64,000 nt of DNA from Bacillus subtilis (GCF_008764245.1 NZ_VTQV01000001.1:1-64000), one strand, 5' to 3'; counted from the stretch's first letter, positions 19,501 to 29,358 are shown. The notes: generated by a model not told the origin, from the letters alone. Translations and numbers: made by a program.

Positions 19501-20133
19501 CATTGATGCTTGCATTTCTAGAGGCTCCAACTGGCCTTCTAATTCATGTAAAATATCATTGACACGATTCAAGTTCTCAGTCGTTTCTTGGAGTTTGAGA
19601 GATGCCTTTTTCTTGCGGTTTTTATATTTTAAGACGCCTGCTGCCTCTTCAAATATCGTTCTTCTTTCCTCAGGTTTACTATTTAATATCTCTTCAATTT
19701 TCCCTTGACTTATGATCGAGAAAGCTTCTTTTCCTAGTCCTGAATCCATAAATAAGTCAACAATATCTTTAAGTCGACAGCTATGACCATTTAATAAATA
19801 TTCACTATCGCCAGACCGAAAAACTCTACGAGTGACACACACCTCATTATACTCAACAGGTAATGTTCCCTCTTCATTATTTAAGGTAAGCGAAACTTCT
19901 GCGAAATTAAGCGGTTTTCTGGAATCACTTCCTGCAAAAATGACATCTTCCATTTTCCCACCACGTAATGATCGTGCAGACTGTTCCCCTAAAACCCAGC
20001 GTATGGCATCTGTTATATTACTCTTTCCACTTCCATTCGGACCTACAACCGCTGTAACACCAGGCACAAATTCAAGTGTCGTTTTCTCCGCAAATGATTT
20101 AAATCCGATAATATCTAGTTGCTTGAGGAACAT
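16573..20133 (-). CDS. smc: Chromosome segregation SMC ATPase
   Basis: This is a 1186-residue SMC protein, the core of the bacterial condensin with ScpA and ScpB. The N-terminal Walker A is VGPNGSGKSNITDAIRW near 32-48. Two long coiled coils flank a hinge near 510-680 containing GGSMTGG. The C-terminal ABC signature LLSGGERSLTAIALLF and Walker B FCVLDEVEAALDEANV lie near 1090-1135. The start is MFLKQLDIIGFKSFAEKT after an AGGGGG site. Its position between rnc and ftsY matches B. subtilis. Confidence 0.98.
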   Translation of the reverse strand: MFLKQLDIIGFKSFAEKTTLEFVPGVTAVVGPNGSGKSNITDAIRWVLGEQSARSLRGGKMEDVIFAGSDSRKPLNFAEVSLTLNNEEGTLPVEYNEVCVTRRVFRSGDSEYLLNGHSCRLKDIVDLFMDSGLGKEAFSIISQGKIEEILNSKPEERRTIFEEAAGVLKYKNRKKKASLKLQETTENLNRVNDILHELEGQLEPLEMQASMAKDYLQKKQDLETHEIALTVHEIGEKHTEWETAKQVLEKLTAQEKDLSSYIQQIELSLENERTQLGAFDEKIAEWQSALLTASKDLEKLQGRLGILKERKNNAALNSGQLQKNIKDAEQKIIQMKQKQADTKAELDKKRHEAQKLKKILLDKKKKASSLNDSIEETIESLKSDYIEVLNQQATAKNEFRYLQQQLEQQIAKSNRLDQENKKYLEQRAEFMAQLDEKMQEVEKIDNELTSQIEQFRAAQILAKEIKEKYEAKNAMLNKAYQFIQKAESRKDTLEEMEEDYTGFYYGVKEVLKAKKSELDGIEGAIAELIHVPQKFAKAMETALGGAMQHIVVHSEADARNAIAFLKRKQLGRATFLPMDIIKGRNIPVNQQRDLSNHPSFIGIAANLVECDHSYTQVIQHLLGNIVIADSLAGANQLAKLLQFRYRIVTLDGDVVNPGGSMTGGTSKQKTTSLLGRKTELEELKNKLIEMKNKTKNLEEEWQDLKDQLANSEQQLEAMKENGEKLRMQKNEAQAGLSHIEMTKKNVDERLALYDLETTELKEEKNKIKERMSALEEITSNCNEKIVSLNAKIDELTKQRNEERQSKESLEREINELSSKYAVVNEQLQSTEKQLKNLAIEFEEIETHKNSLMDEWGFIQGEMTGHQTSEEDLAQLIQQGSSEKDRIEERLNKERENRFQLQVSIEQKEANLKEQKRLYTGISNALRDEEVKKNRLDVELDNLLHMLREDYSLSYEGAKDQYPLILPVEETRKKVKLIKLGIDELGSVNLGAIEEYDRVYERYHFLLEQQTDLTEAKTHLFRVMDEMDDEMKRRFGTTFHEIQDQFMGVFRALFGGGRAELKLTNPKDLLNTGVDIVAQPPGKKLQNLSLLSGGERSLTAIALLFSILKIRPVPFCVLDEVEAALDEANVQRFSHYLRAFSQETQFIVITHRQGTMQGADVLYGVTMQESGVSKIVSVKLENAQEIV

Positions 20134-20158
20134 CAGCATCCCCCTCTTTTTCCCTGGA

Positions 20159-20896
20159 TTATTGTTTATGTGAGCGTAAATGATCTAAAGCCATCTGCGC
20201 TGCATGTTGTTCCGCTTCTTTCTTTGATCGTCCTTTTCCTTTACCAAGAATCGCGCCCTCTAGAGAAACTTGAGAGACAAATATTCGATTATGGGCAGGA
20301 CCCTCTTCTTGTAAAATCTGATAGGACAATGTGCTTGCCCCATCTTTTTGAACGACCTCCTGAAGTTGGCTTTTAAAATCCATCGCATGCGAAAAAGCAC
20401 CTGCATCTACTCTAGGGTAGACAACTTTTTCTAGTAGTGCAATCACCTTGTCTAACCCTTGATCAAGGTATAATGCGCCAATGACAGCTTCAAATGCATC
20501 CGCTAGCAGAGCTGGCCGTGCTCGTCCCCCTGTCATTTCTTCCCCCTTACCTAGAAGAACGACCTCGCCAAATCCTAATTCATTTGCAAACTCAACTAGA
20601 GCTGGTTCACAAACAATGGAAGCGCGAAGTTTAGTAAGCTCCCCTTCACTAATAGTCGGAAACTTTTTATATAAGTATTGGGAAATGGCGAGTTCTAAAA
20701 CTGCATCACCTAGAAATTCTAAGCGTTCATTATCTTCATAGCTTTTTTTTCGATGCTCATTCACATAAGATGAATGGGTAAGAGCCTGTTTTAATAAAGT
20801 TTCATTTTGGAATTGAATGCCCATTCTAACTTGAAAATCTTTTAATTTTTGATTATCAGAATTACTTCTTGTTCTACCTCGCTTCGTTTTGCGCAT
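20159..20896 (-). CDS. rnc: Ribonuclease III
   Basis: RNase III is a 245-residue double-strand RNA endonuclease that matures rRNA and scRNA. The catalytic signature [17 protein letters not shown] lies near 56-72, with a second acidic site around [17 protein letters not shown] near 128-144. The C-terminal double-stranded RNA-binding domain runs from KSQLQEVVQ to the end and contains [14 protein letters not shown]. The basic N-terminal extension is common in bacilli. Confidence 0.97.
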   Translation of the reverse strand: MRKTKRGRTRSNSDNQKLKDFQVRMGIQFQNETLLKQALTHSSYVNEHRKKSYEDNERLEFLGDAVLELAISQYLYKKFPTISEGELTKLRASIVCEPALVEFANELGFGEVVLLGKGEEMTGGRARPALLADAFEAVIGALYLDQGLDKVIALLEKVVYPRVDAGAFSHAMDFKSQLQEVVQKDGASTLSYQILQEEGPAHNRIFVSQVSLEGAILGKGKGRSKKEAEQHAAQMALDHLRSHKQ

Positions 20897-21012
20897 AGAT
20901 CCTCACCTAAGTTGATTTTTTGTAGAGATTCCCCTATTTGCTAAATGCCTATACTAGATTAAACTATTTTCTTCACAGTGTATACTTTTAAAAAAATTCT
21001 ATACAACCTACC

Positions 21013-21034
21013 AAAAGCGCAAGCGCCTGTTATA
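21013..21034. repeat. Short remnant of the GCGC-type repeat
   Basis: AAAAGCGCAAGCGCCTGTT matches the conserved end of the dispersed repeat family and lies between rnc and acpP. Only this core is recognisable. Confidence 0.5.
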
Positions 21035-21050
21035 TTTCCTACACAAGTAG

Positions 21051-21076
21051 AAAGACCCGTCAACAACCGACGGGTC
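21051..21076 (-). terminator. Probable terminator after acpP
   Basis: The hairpin GACCCGTC / GACGGGTC with a 7-nt loop is followed on the minus strand by TTTCT. It ends the fapR-plsX-fabD-fabG-acpP transcript before rnc. The T run is short. Confidence 0.6.
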
Positions 21077-21092
21077 ATATCCTTACATTAGA

Positions 21093-21326
21093 TTAGGCAT
21101 TACTTTCTATGTAATTGACAGCATCGCCTACTGTTGCAATCTTTTCTGCATCATCATCAGAAATTTCCATATCAAACTCATCCTCTAATTCCATGACAAG
21201 TTCAACTACATCAAGTGAATCTGCACCTAGATCGTCTTTAAATGAAGCTTCAAGCGTAACTTTTGATTCTTCAACACCTAATCGATCCACAATAATTTTT
21301 GTTACACGTTCAACTGTGTTCGCCAT
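21093..21326 (-). CDS. acpP: Acyl carrier protein
   Basis: This is a 77-residue acidic carrier protein that holds growing fatty acyl chains on a 4'-phosphopantetheine arm. The arm attaches to Ser in [19 protein letters not shown] near residue 37. The start is [10 protein letters not shown] after AGGGGAGGTGAC. It ends the FapR-controlled cluster. Confidence 0.98.
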   Translation of the reverse strand: MANTVERVTKIIVDRLGVEESKVTLEASFKDDLGADSLDVVELVMELEDEFDMEISDDDAEKIATVGDAVNYIESNA

Positions 21327-21399
21327 TTTGTCACCTCCCCTCAAGTATTATAATCGAATCTCTTAAAAAGATAAACATGGCACCACAAAACTTTTCATC

Positions 21400-22143
21400 C
21401 TACATATACATGCCACCATTCACATGGATGGTTTGACCTGTAATATATTTAGCATCATCAGAAGCAAGATAAACAGTTAAGGAAGCAATATCTTTTGGCT
21501 CCCCAAATGTTCCTAGGGGAATTTGCTTCAGCATCGCCGCTTTTGCGTCTTCCGGTAGTTTTTCCGTCATATCTGTCGTAATGAACCCAGGTGCAATCAC
21601 ATTTACCGTTATTCCTCTTGCAGCTAGCTCCAAAGCCGTCGTTTTTGTTAAACCAATTACGCCCGCTTTTGCCGCGGAATAATTCGCTTGTCCAGGGTTC
21701 CCGCTTGATCCGACAACAGATGAAATATTGATAATTCTCCCATACCGTTGCTTCATCATTTGTCTTGATACGCTTTTCGTACAATTAAAAACACCTTTTA
21801 AGTTTGTGTCTAATACATCGTCCCATTCCGATTCTTTCATTCTCATTAATAGGTTATCCCGTGTAATGCCGGCATTATTCACTAAAACGTCGACTTTATC
21901 GAATTGCTGAATGGTTTCCTTTATCATGGATTGAACGGAAGTAGGATCTGAGACATTACATTGATAAATAATCGCTTTTCTTCCTAATGCGAGAATCTCG
22001 TCCATTGTTTCCTTTGCTTTTTCTTCATTACCAGAGTAATTCACAACAATATTTGCCCCTTCCTTCGCTAGTGTAAGGGCAATTTCTTTTCCAATTCCTC
22101 TGGAAGCACCTGTGACAATGGCTACTTTATTTTCAAGCTTCAT
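21400..22143 (-). CDS. fabG: 3-oxoacyl-ACP reductase FabG
   Basis: FabG is a 247-residue short-chain dehydrogenase that performs the first reduction of fatty-acid elongation with NADPH. The cofactor motif is [12 protein letters not shown] near 12-23. [14 protein letters not shown] is present near 89. The catalytic Ser lies in [14 protein letters not shown], followed by the Tyr-Lys pair in [13 protein letters not shown] near 150-162. Its start overlaps the fabD stop by 4 bp. Confidence 0.97.
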   Translation of the reverse strand: MKLENKVAIVTGASRGIGKEIALTLAKEGANIVVNYSGNEEKAKETMDEILALGRKAIIYQCNVSDPTSVQSMIKETIQQFDKVDVLVNNAGITRDNLLMRMKESEWDDVLDTNLKGVFNCTKSVSRQMMKQRYGRIINISSVVGSSGNPGQANYSAAKAGVIGLTKTTALELAARGITVNVIAPGFITTDMTEKLPEDAKAAMLKQIPLGTFGEPKDIASLTVYLASDDAKYITGQTIHVNGGMYM

Positions 22144-23087
22144 CCATCATTCCTCCTTAATGCCGTAATAGCCGCTTGACAGCTTTCTAAGTCTTGAACC
22201 GATAAAGTTTTGACATCTCTACTAATTTTTCGAATCAGGCCTGTTAATACTTTTCCTGGTCCAATTTCCACAAAGGTATCAACACCGAGTGCAATCATTT
22301 TTCGTACAGAATCCTCCCATAAAACTGGAGAATATAACTGCTCTAGCAGAAGTTTTTGAACTTCATTTTGGTCGCTTGTTGGCTCTGCTGTTACGTTAGC
22401 AATTACCGGAATCTGCGCATCTTGAATATGAATCTCGTTTAAAACAGCTGTAAATTTTTCAGCTGCAGGTTTCATTAAAGCCGAGTGAAAAGGACCACTC
22501 ACTTGCAATGGCAGTACTCGCTTCGCTCCATTTTTTTTCGCTTCTTCTCCTGCTTTAGTAACTCCTTCAACCGAGCCTGAAATCACGATTTGACCGGGAC
22601 AATTCATATTGGCTAACTGTACAGGGTTTCCACTATCCGCTACCTGCTGACAAATATCAGTTAAAAGGTGCCGATCCATCCCAAGGATAGCTGCCATTGT
22701 TCCTTTTCCATTCGGAACAGCTTCTTCCATTAATTCTCCTCGTTTTGCAACAGCATAGACAGCATCGGAAAAAGTAATGGCTTCATTGGCAACTAATGCG
22801 GTATATTCGCCAAGACTATGTCCAGCTGTATAATCTGGTTGAATACCAGCTTCCTTGAGCCCCTGTAGAAGAGCAATACTTGTTGTAAGAAGAGCCGGTT
22901 GAGCGTTTGCTGTCTTTGTTAATTCTTCTTGAGGTCCATTCAGTATAATGGATGTCAAATCTCTGCCTAACCTCTTATCCGCTAAATCGAATATCTCTTT
23001 TGCATTCTGTTTGCTTTCCCTTACAGAGGCTCCCATTCCAACTGTTTGAGATCCTTGACCAGGAAATACAAAGGCTATTTTCCCCAT
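22140..23087 (-). CDS. fabD: Malonyl-CoA:ACP transacylase
   Basis: FabD is a 315-residue enzyme that transfers malonyl groups from CoA to ACP. The start is [19 protein letters not shown]. The nucleophilic Ser is in [12 protein letters not shown] near 89-100 and the catalytic His in [11 protein letters not shown] near 200. An upstream in-frame ATG lies inside the ribosome site and does not fit the family. It sits 16 bp after plsX and overlaps fabG. Confidence 0.97.
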   Translation of the reverse strand: MGKIAFVFPGQGSQTVGMGASVRESKQNAKEIFDLADKRLGRDLTSIILNGPQEELTKTANAQPALLTTSIALLQGLKEAGIQPDYTAGHSLGEYTALVANEAITFSDAVYAVAKRGELMEEAVPNGKGTMAAILGMDRHLLTDICQQVADSGNPVQLANMNCPGQIVISGSVEGVTKAGEEAKKNGAKRVLPLQVSGPFHSALMKPAAEKFTAVLNEIHIQDAQIPVIANVTAEPTSDQNEVQKLLLEQLYSPVLWEDSVRKMIALGVDTFVEIGPGKVLTGLIRKISRDVKTLSVQDLESCQAAITALRRNDG

Positions 23088-23103
23088 ATCCATCTCTCCC
23101 ACC

Positions 23104-24093
23104 TTATTCATTGTCTATTTTTAATGAGTTCGCAATTGTTTCGGAGATATTATGCTGCACCATTTCTCTTGTTTGCCTAATTGCATGATAAATGGCATTC
23201 GCATTGGAAGAACCATGTGCTTTTACAACTGGTGCATTTAGTCCAAAAAGACAGGCGCCGCCATATTCCGTGTAATCCATTTTATTTTTAATTTGCTTTA
23301 AATCTGTTTTAATAAGGCCCGCTGCTAGTTTATTTTTGAAACTATTCATAAAGGTGTCTTTTAGCATAGAAAATAGACTTGACGCTGTCCCTTCAATTGT
23401 TTTTAGAACGACATTGCCCGTAAAGCCATCTGTCACGACCACATCAGCCAAGCCTTCCAATAAATCACGAGCCTCAATATTGCCAACAAAGTTCAATTTG
23501 GAATCTTGAAGTAAGGCAAAAGCTTTTTTCGTCAAATCATTCCCTTTATTTTCTTCCGTTCCTATATTCAGCAAAGCCACTTTCGGATTCGTAATCTTCC
23601 TGACATTCTGTGCATAAATACTCCCCATAATCGCATATTGTAATAAATGTTCCGGCTTAGCATCTGCATTCGCCCCTACATCTAAAAAAACAAATCCTTT
23701 TCCATCTAAAGTTGGTAATGTCGGAGCAAGGGCAGGACGATCAATCCCCTTGATTCTCCCCACAATAAATAGACCAGCTGCCATCAAGGCTCCAGTATTG
23801 CCTGCAGAAATACAGGCATCAGCCGTTTTATCCTTGACAGCTTGAGCCATCATCACCATGGAGGCCGTTTTTTTTCTTCTCACCGCTTTAACCGGCTCAT
23901 CTGTCGATTCAATTTTTTCATCTGTATGAATAATGGTTATTCGATCATTAACTATGCCATATTTTCTGATTTCAGCTTCATTCCCGAATAATGTACATTC
24001 GATATCAGAAAATTCCTCCATCGCACGATTTACACCTAAAATGATTTCTTTAGGAGCATGATCTCCCCCCATAGCATCGATTGCAATTCTCAT
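23104..24093 (-). CDS. plsX: Phosphate acyltransferase PlsX
   Basis: PlsX is a 329-residue enzyme that converts acyl-ACP to acyl-phosphate, the donor for PlsY in phosphatidic acid synthesis. Family blocks are [61 protein letters not shown] and [17 protein letters not shown]. Its start overlaps the fapR stop by 4 bp. Confidence 0.97.
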   Translation of the reverse strand: MRIAIDAMGGDHAPKEIILGVNRAMEEFSDIECTLFGNEAEIRKYGIVNDRITIIHTDEKIESTDEPVKAVRRKKTASMVMMAQAVKDKTADACISAGNTGALMAAGLFIVGRIKGIDRPALAPTLPTLDGKGFVFLDVGANADAKPEHLLQYAIMGSIYAQNVRKITNPKVALLNIGTEENKGNDLTKKAFALLQDSKLNFVGNIEARDLLEGLADVVVTDGFTGNVVLKTIEGTASSLFSMLKDTFMNSFKNKLAAGLIKTDLKQIKNKMDYTEYGGACLFGLNAPVVKAHGSSNANAIYHAIRQTREMVQHNISETIANSLKIDNE

Positions 24094-24674
24094 GCTTTCT
24101 CACCTTCTGACGTTTGACTAGAACGAAACATCTCAAATTCGCCCTTAAACACTAATTCTTTGTCGACGTAACTTTTTACATCTACAATTGTACGATCTCC
24201 TTGCCACTGCTGTCTCCGAACTTTCGCCTTCGCGATCACTCTTTCACCCGCTTTAACTGGCCGCGTAAAATGAATATTCACCTTGACGGTTAAGGCAAGT
24301 GCATCGTTTATCACCGCCACCGCAAGCGAATTTGCTTGTGCAAATAGATGGTGCCCTCTCGCGATCGCATTTCGTTTAAACGTATGCTCCTTTTTGACAT
24401 CAAAGATCGAGATCGCAGATTCGTCTAATTCAATATCAATAATATCTCCAATGACTTCTTCGATCGGCAAAGCTCTCACTTCATCTTCTACATGCTTTTC
24501 TGCTACCGTTTTAATTCTTTCTCTTAACTCGGGAATAGCCAACTCCATACGATCAAGCCGGATGGTTTGTACACTTACAGAAAATTTTTCCGCCAATTCC
24601 TCATCCGTTATAAATGGGTTTTCATGGATTGTCTCTTGTAATAAATTTTGACGTTCTCTTTTTGAAGGTCTCAT
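24090..24674 (-). CDS. fapR: Fatty-acid and phospholipid regulator FapR
   Basis: FapR is a 194-residue repressor that senses malonyl-CoA. The N-terminal helix-turn-helix is [24 protein letters not shown] near 22-45. The C-terminal hot-dog fold that binds malonyl-CoA includes [19 protein letters not shown] near 113-131. Its own operator lies 24 bp upstream of the start, so it is probably autoregulated together with plsX, fabD, fabG and acpP. Confidence 0.97.
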   Translation of the reverse strand: MRPSKRERQNLLQETIHENPFITDEELAEKFSVSVQTIRLDRMELAIPELRERIKTVAEKHVEDEVRALPIEEVIGDIIDIELDESAISIFDVKKEHTFKRNAIARGHHLFAQANSLAVAVINDALALTVKVNIHFTRPVKAGERVIAKAKVRRQQWQGDRTIVDVKSYVDKELVFKGEFEMFRSSQTSEGEKA

Positions 24675-24697
24675 ATTTCATCAGCACCAATCAAGAT

Positions 24698-24720
24698 ATT
24701 AAGACTAGGTATTAATAGTA
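24698..24720 (-). promoter_or_regulatory. FapR operator overlapping the fapR -10
   Basis: ATTAATACCTAGTCTTAAT (24698-24716) closely matches the B. subtilis FapR operator, which has TTAGTACCTAGTCTTAAT. A -10-like TACTAT at 24715-24720 overlaps its upstream edge, so FapR binding would block initiation. Confidence 0.85.
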
Positions 24721-24757
24721 GTATATAAAAAGAAGGAGCAGTGCGCAACCTTTACGC

Positions 24758-24851
24758 GGGCCTACAGGACGTTGGTCAGAACGGCGCGCCTTTAGCCGTT
24801 CAACCTTATGACCCGTGTTTGCACGTCCCTAAACGGGCGCTTGCGCTTTTC
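24758..24851. repeat. Dispersed GCGC-type intergenic repeat, copy 3
   Basis: This copy lies between recG and fapR. It contains GGACGTTGGTCAGAACGGCG, TTAGCCGTTCAACCTTATGA and AAACGGGCGCTTGCGCTTTT. It shares long blocks with the copy at 1178-1290 and likewise ends within a few bases of a stop codon, here that of recG. Confidence 0.75.
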
Positions 24852-24856
24852 TTAAC

Positions 24857-26905
24857 TCAATCTAATTTCTCACCATTTAATACTTCCGTCATTTTCAAAT
24901 AATTTCGTAATGGTAAATATTCCGGACTTTCCCAAAAATCATCTTGTTCAAGTAGAGTAACCGTATCATTCCTGGCCGCTTCAAGGGCGCGATAATCATG
25001 AACCATATCAGCAATTTTAAATTCGGGTAGACCGCTTTGTTTCTTTCCAAAAAAATCACCTGGGCCTCGCAACTCTAAATCTCTTTCGCTTAACACAAAT
25101 CCATCTGTGGTTTCGGTCATGATTCTCATCCGCTCTTTTCCATTATCTGACTTAGGATCAGCTAATAAGATACAGTATGATTGTTCACTTCCTCTGCCAA
25201 CCCTTCCGCGAAGCTGATGAAGCTGGGAAAGACCAAAACGTTCTGCATCATAGATCACCATGAGGGAAGCATTGGGAACATTCACTCCCACTTCGACCAC
25301 AGTTGTAGAAACAAGTAATTGAAGCTGATTTTGGCTAAAAGCCCTCATCACATCGTCTTTTTCTTTTGCGGGTAATTTCCCATGCATTAATCCAATGTTA
25401 TATTTTCCATGAAAATACTGTGACAATACCTCATAAACATCGATCGCATTTTGAACATCTAGTTTATCCGATTCTTCAATGAGAGGACAAATAATATAGG
25501 CTTGCCTTCCCTTTACTAATTCTTTTTCAATAAATTCAAAGACACGGTTGATACTATTATGTTTCACCCAGTATGTTTCGACCTTTTTTCTTCCTGATGG
25601 CATTTCATTAATAATCGAGACATCCATTTCTCCAAAGACAGTGATCGCTAAGGTGCGCGGGATTGGTGTTGCTGTCATGAATAACACATCTGGTGTTTCC
25701 CCTTTTTCGCGTAAAATTCTGCGCTGTTCAACACCAAAACGATGTTGCTCATCGGTAATGACTAAGCCTAACTTCGCGAAAATAACATCATGCTGAATAA
25801 GTGCGTGCGTTCCTATGAGGATATCTATCTCACCTTTAACCAATTTGCTAAGTATTTCTTCCCGTTTTTTGCCTTTTACTGAGCTGGTTAATAATTCGAT
25901 CGAAACACCAGTTTGTTGGAATAAAGAATTTAGAGAGGTAAAATGCTGTTCTGCTAAAATTTCTGTTGGCACCATCATGGCACATTGATAACCAGCCGTT
26001 ACACTAGCAAAAAGTCCTATAGCAGCTACCACTGTTTTACCTGAGCCTACATCTCCTTGTAATAAACGATTCATCCGATACGATGATTTTAAATCTCTAC
26101 AAATTTCATTGACTACTTTTTTCTGGGCATCCGTTAATTCAAATGGGAGGGATTGGATAAATGCTTTTAAATGTTGCAAATTATACTGTTGGGAAAGGCC
26201 TTTAGATGCCTCCCTTTTTAATTTGCGAAAGGCCTGCAGTCTTAATTGAAAAACGAAAAATTCCTCATAAATGAGGCGGCGCCGAGCTTCTTTCACTTCA
26301 GAAAGACTTTGCGGAAAATGAATTTTTCTTAGAGCTAGTTTCCTGCTTGGCAATTTATATTTTGTTAATAAAGCTGAAGGTAGCGTCTCATTGATGAGAT
26401 CTCCATAGTCTTTAAAAGCTTGTTCTATAAATCTTCGTAAAGTCTTAATCGTCATCGATCCCTTTAATGGATAGACAGGTTCAAAGTCGTTGGTATGTTC
26501 CTTTGGATTAACCTGGATATCTTGTCCGGTTATGGTCAAACGATGCTTATCCCATTTACCAGATACGATGATCGTATCTCCAATGGCGATTTTTCTCTTT
26601 AAAAAAGCGCGGTTAAAAAAAACTGCTTTAACTAAATACTGATTAATGAGTAGGTGAATCACTAATCTATTTCTCTTTCTACCATAATAAACAATCGCTG
26701 GCTCACTATGTACTTTTCCCTCGATTGTGATTTTTTCTCCATGGGCAACTTCATTTAAATCACGTAATCTAACATCTTCATATCGATAGGGGAGGTAATT
26801 GAATAAATCATCAATAGTATTAATTCCCATTTCAGAGAGAACTTCAGCCGTTTCCTCCCCGATTCCGTTTAATAATGTTGTGGATCCTTCGAGCAAATTA
26901 TTCAC
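24857..26905 (-). CDS. recG: ATP-dependent DNA helicase RecG
   Basis: RecG is a 682-residue branch-migration helicase that remodels stalled forks and recombination intermediates. The N-terminal wedge/OB domain is followed by helicase motifs: Walker A LLQGDVGSGKTVVA near 284, the DEQH box VITDEQHRFGVEQR near 384, TATPIPRTLA and QLRGRVGRGSEQSYC. The start codon is GTG with a GGGAG site about 10 nt upstream. In B. subtilis sdaAB and sdaAA separate recG from yloV. Here they are absent and the gap to fakA is 112 bp. Confidence 0.97.
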   Translation of the reverse strand: MNNLLEGSTTLLNGIGEETAEVLSEMGINTIDDLFNYLPYRYEDVRLRDLNEVAHGEKITIEGKVHSEPAIVYYGRKRNRLVIHLLINQYLVKAVFFNRAFLKRKIAIGDTIIVSGKWDKHRLTITGQDIQVNPKEHTNDFEPVYPLKGSMTIKTLRRFIEQAFKDYGDLINETLPSALLTKYKLPSRKLALRKIHFPQSLSEVKEARRRLIYEEFFVFQLRLQAFRKLKREASKGLSQQYNLQHLKAFIQSLPFELTDAQKKVVNEICRDLKSSYRMNRLLQGDVGSGKTVVAAIGLFASVTAGYQCAMMVPTEILAEQHFTSLNSLFQQTGVSIELLTSSVKGKKREEILSKLVKGEIDILIGTHALIQHDVIFAKLGLVITDEQHRFGVEQRRILREKGETPDVLFMTATPIPRTLAITVFGEMDVSIINEMPSGRKKVETYWVKHNSINRVFEFIEKELVKGRQAYIICPLIEESDKLDVQNAIDVYEVLSQYFHGKYNIGLMHGKLPAKEKDDVMRAFSQNQLQLLVSTTVVEVGVNVPNASLMVIYDAERFGLSQLHQLRGRVGRGSEQSYCILLADPKSDNGKERMRIMTETTDGFVLSERDLELRGPGDFFGKKQSGLPEFKIADMVHDYRALEAARNDTVTLLEQDDFWESPEYLPLRNYLKMTEVLNGEKLD

Positions 26906-27017
26906 TTTTATTGCACTCCCGATATGTTTTCTTTCTATTTCATGTTTTTATATCTTTGCAAAAGAAAAAGAAGGGTTTCCCCTTCCATTCTATAACAATT
27001 TATATCATTTTGCGTGT

Positions 27018-28688
27018 TTATTCTACTGAAAAAATATATGGATACAGTGGTTGTTTCCCATTGTGCACTTCTATTTCAAGATCTGGATATTGATTATGAA
27101 GGTCTCCTACTAGCTGATCCACTTCGTTCGAATTCATATCTTCCCCATAAAGAATCGTAAGAATTTCAGAATCTTCATCAAGCATTTCGTTAAGAAGAGT
27201 TTTCACTGCACTCTCCATGACTTTATTAGCCTCTACAATTACTCCATCATGGATTCCCATATAATCATCTTTTTGAATCGACAAACCATCAATCACCGTA
27301 TCGCGAACAGCATACGTAATTTGTCCTGTTTTAACCTCTTTCGCAGCTTCACTCATCCCTTCCCCATTTTGTTCAAGGGAAAGTGAAGCATTAAAGGCCA
27401 ATACTGCAGCTAAACCTTGAGGAACGGTCTTTGTAGGTACAACAAATACCGCTTCTTCTACCACTTCAGCCGCTTGCTCCGCCGCCATAATAATATTTTT
27501 ATTATTAGGAAGAAGGAGAATTTTTTCTGCATGAGTAGATTGGATTGCCTTTACAATATCTTCCGTACTTGGATTCATCGTTTGGCCACCTTCAATGACC
27601 TTTTCAACACCTAGACTTTTGAATAGTTCAGCAATCCCTTCTCCCATTGAAACAGCGATCATGGCATACGGCTGTTTTTCCTTTTGAGTTGGGTTGTTTG
27701 TACTTTGATGTCTTTTGTCGTTTTCTATAATCGTGCTATGTTGCTCACGCATATTTTCAATTTTCATATTGATTAAGCTACCATACTTTTGGCCATAACT
27801 AAGGACTTCTCCTGGTTTTTCAGAGTGAATATGAACTTTCACAACATCATCATCTGAAATAACAAGGAGAGAATCACCAAATCGGCTTAAATCTGCTTGA
27901 AAAGTTTGTTCCGAAAATTTCTCCTTCTTAGGATCAAATTTCACCATGAATTCAGTACAATAGCCATAAACAATATCATCCGTATGTAGATATCCTTGTA
28001 CACTCTGATGATGTTGTGCATTCACAAGTTCATCCATACTTGGTTCTAGGACAGGTGTATCTGGTAAAGTTTCTCCCTTTAGAGATGCTAAAAAACCTTC
28101 ATATACACAAACTAATCCTTGCCCACCACTATCAACAACTCCGACCTCTTTCAAAACTGGTAATAAATCAGGAGTACGTTTTAAGGATGCTTTTGCCTCA
28201 TTTAACACTGATTCCATAATGACAATGATATCTGCTTCGGATTTAGCGGTTTCGATTGCTTTTTGGGCAGAATCCTTCGCAACAGTTAGAATCGTCCCCT
28301 CTACCGGTTTCATCACTGCTTTATAAGCCGTTTCTACTCCAGCTTCAAAAGCATGCGCAAATTCTTTTGCATTTAAAATGGATTTTTGTTCGATATCTTT
28401 CGCGAACCCACGAAAAAGCTGTGATAAAATCACACCTGAATTCCCGCGCGCTCCCATTAATAGGCCTTTCGATAAGGCCATGGCTACTTTTCCAATATGG
28501 TTCTGTTTATTTTTTTGGGCTTCTTTTGAACCAGAAGTCATGGAAAGGTTCATGTTGGTTCCTGTATCCCCATCAGGTACAGGAAAAACATTTAAGGCAT
28601 CGACCATCTGAGCATTGGCTCCCAAATGGTTGGCTCCTTTTTTGATCATTTCCGCAAATTGATTTCCATCCAGTGATTGTATAGACAC
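27018..28688 (-). CDS. fakA: Fatty acid kinase catalytic subunit FakA (YloV)
   Basis: This 556-residue protein has the DhaL/DAK2 kinase domain at the N-terminus, with the metal-binding motif NVFPVPDGDTGTNMNL near 28-43 and GARGNSGVILSQ near 79-90. A middle region and a C-terminal FakA domain follow (LLPNNKNIIMAAEQAAE, VVPTKTVPQGLAAVLAF). FakA phosphorylates fatty acids presented by a FakB protein of the DegV family. No fakB is in this window. It follows yloU by 26 bp. Confidence 0.94.
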   Translation of the reverse strand: MSIQSLDGNQFAEMIKKGANHLGANAQMVDALNVFPVPDGDTGTNMNLSMTSGSKEAQKNKQNHIGKVAMALSKGLLMGARGNSGVILSQLFRGFAKDIEQKSILNAKEFAHAFEAGVETAYKAVMKPVEGTILTVAKDSAQKAIETAKSEADIIVIMESVLNEAKASLKRTPDLLPVLKEVGVVDSGGQGLVCVYEGFLASLKGETLPDTPVLEPSMDELVNAQHHQSVQGYLHTDDIVYGYCTEFMVKFDPKKEKFSEQTFQADLSRFGDSLLVISDDDVVKVHIHSEKPGEVLSYGQKYGSLINMKIENMREQHSTIIENDKRHQSTNNPTQKEKQPYAMIAVSMGEGIAELFKSLGVEKVIEGGQTMNPSTEDIVKAIQSTHAEKILLLPNNKNIIMAAEQAAEVVEEAVFVVPTKTVPQGLAAVLAFNASLSLEQNGEGMSEAAKEVKTGQITYAVRDTVIDGLSIQKDDYMGIHDGVIVEANKVMESAVKTLLNEMLDEDSEILTILYGEDMNSNEVDQLVGDLHNQYPDLEIEVHNGKQPLYPYIFSVE

Positions 28689-28714
28689 TAGTTTTTTCCT
28701 CCTCCATTACGGGT

Positions 28715-29074
28715 TCAGTTCACTACACGAACCCCTTGAACATAAATATTAACAGTGTCAGCAGCAACTCCTATTGTCTGTTCAAGTGTATATTTCACTT
28801 TGGATTGTACATTATGGGCAACCTCAGATATTTTCGTTCCATAACTTACAATGATATACATATCTATGTGTAAAGCTTCTTCTTCCTGACGGACAATTAT
28901 TCCGCGGGTGAAATTTTCTTTTCGTAAAATATCTGTTAGACCATCCTTAATTTGATTTTTAGAAGCCATTCCGACTATCCCATAACAATCGATCGCAGCT
29001 CCACCAGCAGTAGTCGCGATTACTTCATTGGATATATCAATATGACCGTAGCTATTTTTCAATTCTATGGACAT
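28715..29074 (-). CDS. yloU: Asp23/Gls24 family protein YloU
   Basis: YloU is a 119-residue member of the Asp23/Gls24 family (DUF322). The family core GHIDISNEVIATTAGGAAID and a C-terminal VQSKVKYTLEQTIGV block followed by VNIYVQGVR are present. Relatives are associated with the envelope or stress, but the biochemical role is not known. It precedes fakA and is divergent from rpmB. Confidence 0.93.
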   Translation of the reverse strand: MSIELKNSYGHIDISNEVIATTAGGAAIDCYGIVGMASKNQIKDGLTDILRKENFTRGIIVRQEEEALHIDMYIIVSYGTKISEVAHNVQSKVKYTLEQTIGVAADTVNIYVQGVRVVN

Positions 29075-29255
29075 GCAAATTCCTCCTTAGTTGGTCGAAA
29101 TCCCCCACATCATACATACTCTTTTCTAAAACGCACTCACAACATAGATAACAATATCTTACTATAATGGCAGCTTTTTTTAAAGCATTGCTTGTTTTTG
29201 AATATCCATATTTCAAAAAAATTCAGCTTCACCACCAAACGACTAATAAGAATGA

Positions 29256-29284
29256 TTGCAATCAGCATATTTCTATGGTAAATT
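29256..29284 (+). promoter_or_regulatory. Probable promoter of rpmB
   Basis: TTGCAA (29256-29261) - 17 bp - TAAATT (29279-29284), about 75 bp upstream of the rpmB start, in the 284-bp region shared with divergent yloU. The rest of that region shows nothing else I can name. Confidence 0.5.
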
Positions 29285-29358
29285 ATTTAAGTGTCTGAGG
29301 AAACTTGAAGGAATGAACGAATGAATAGTCTGACTTCAGTGACAGGAGGGAATACAGA

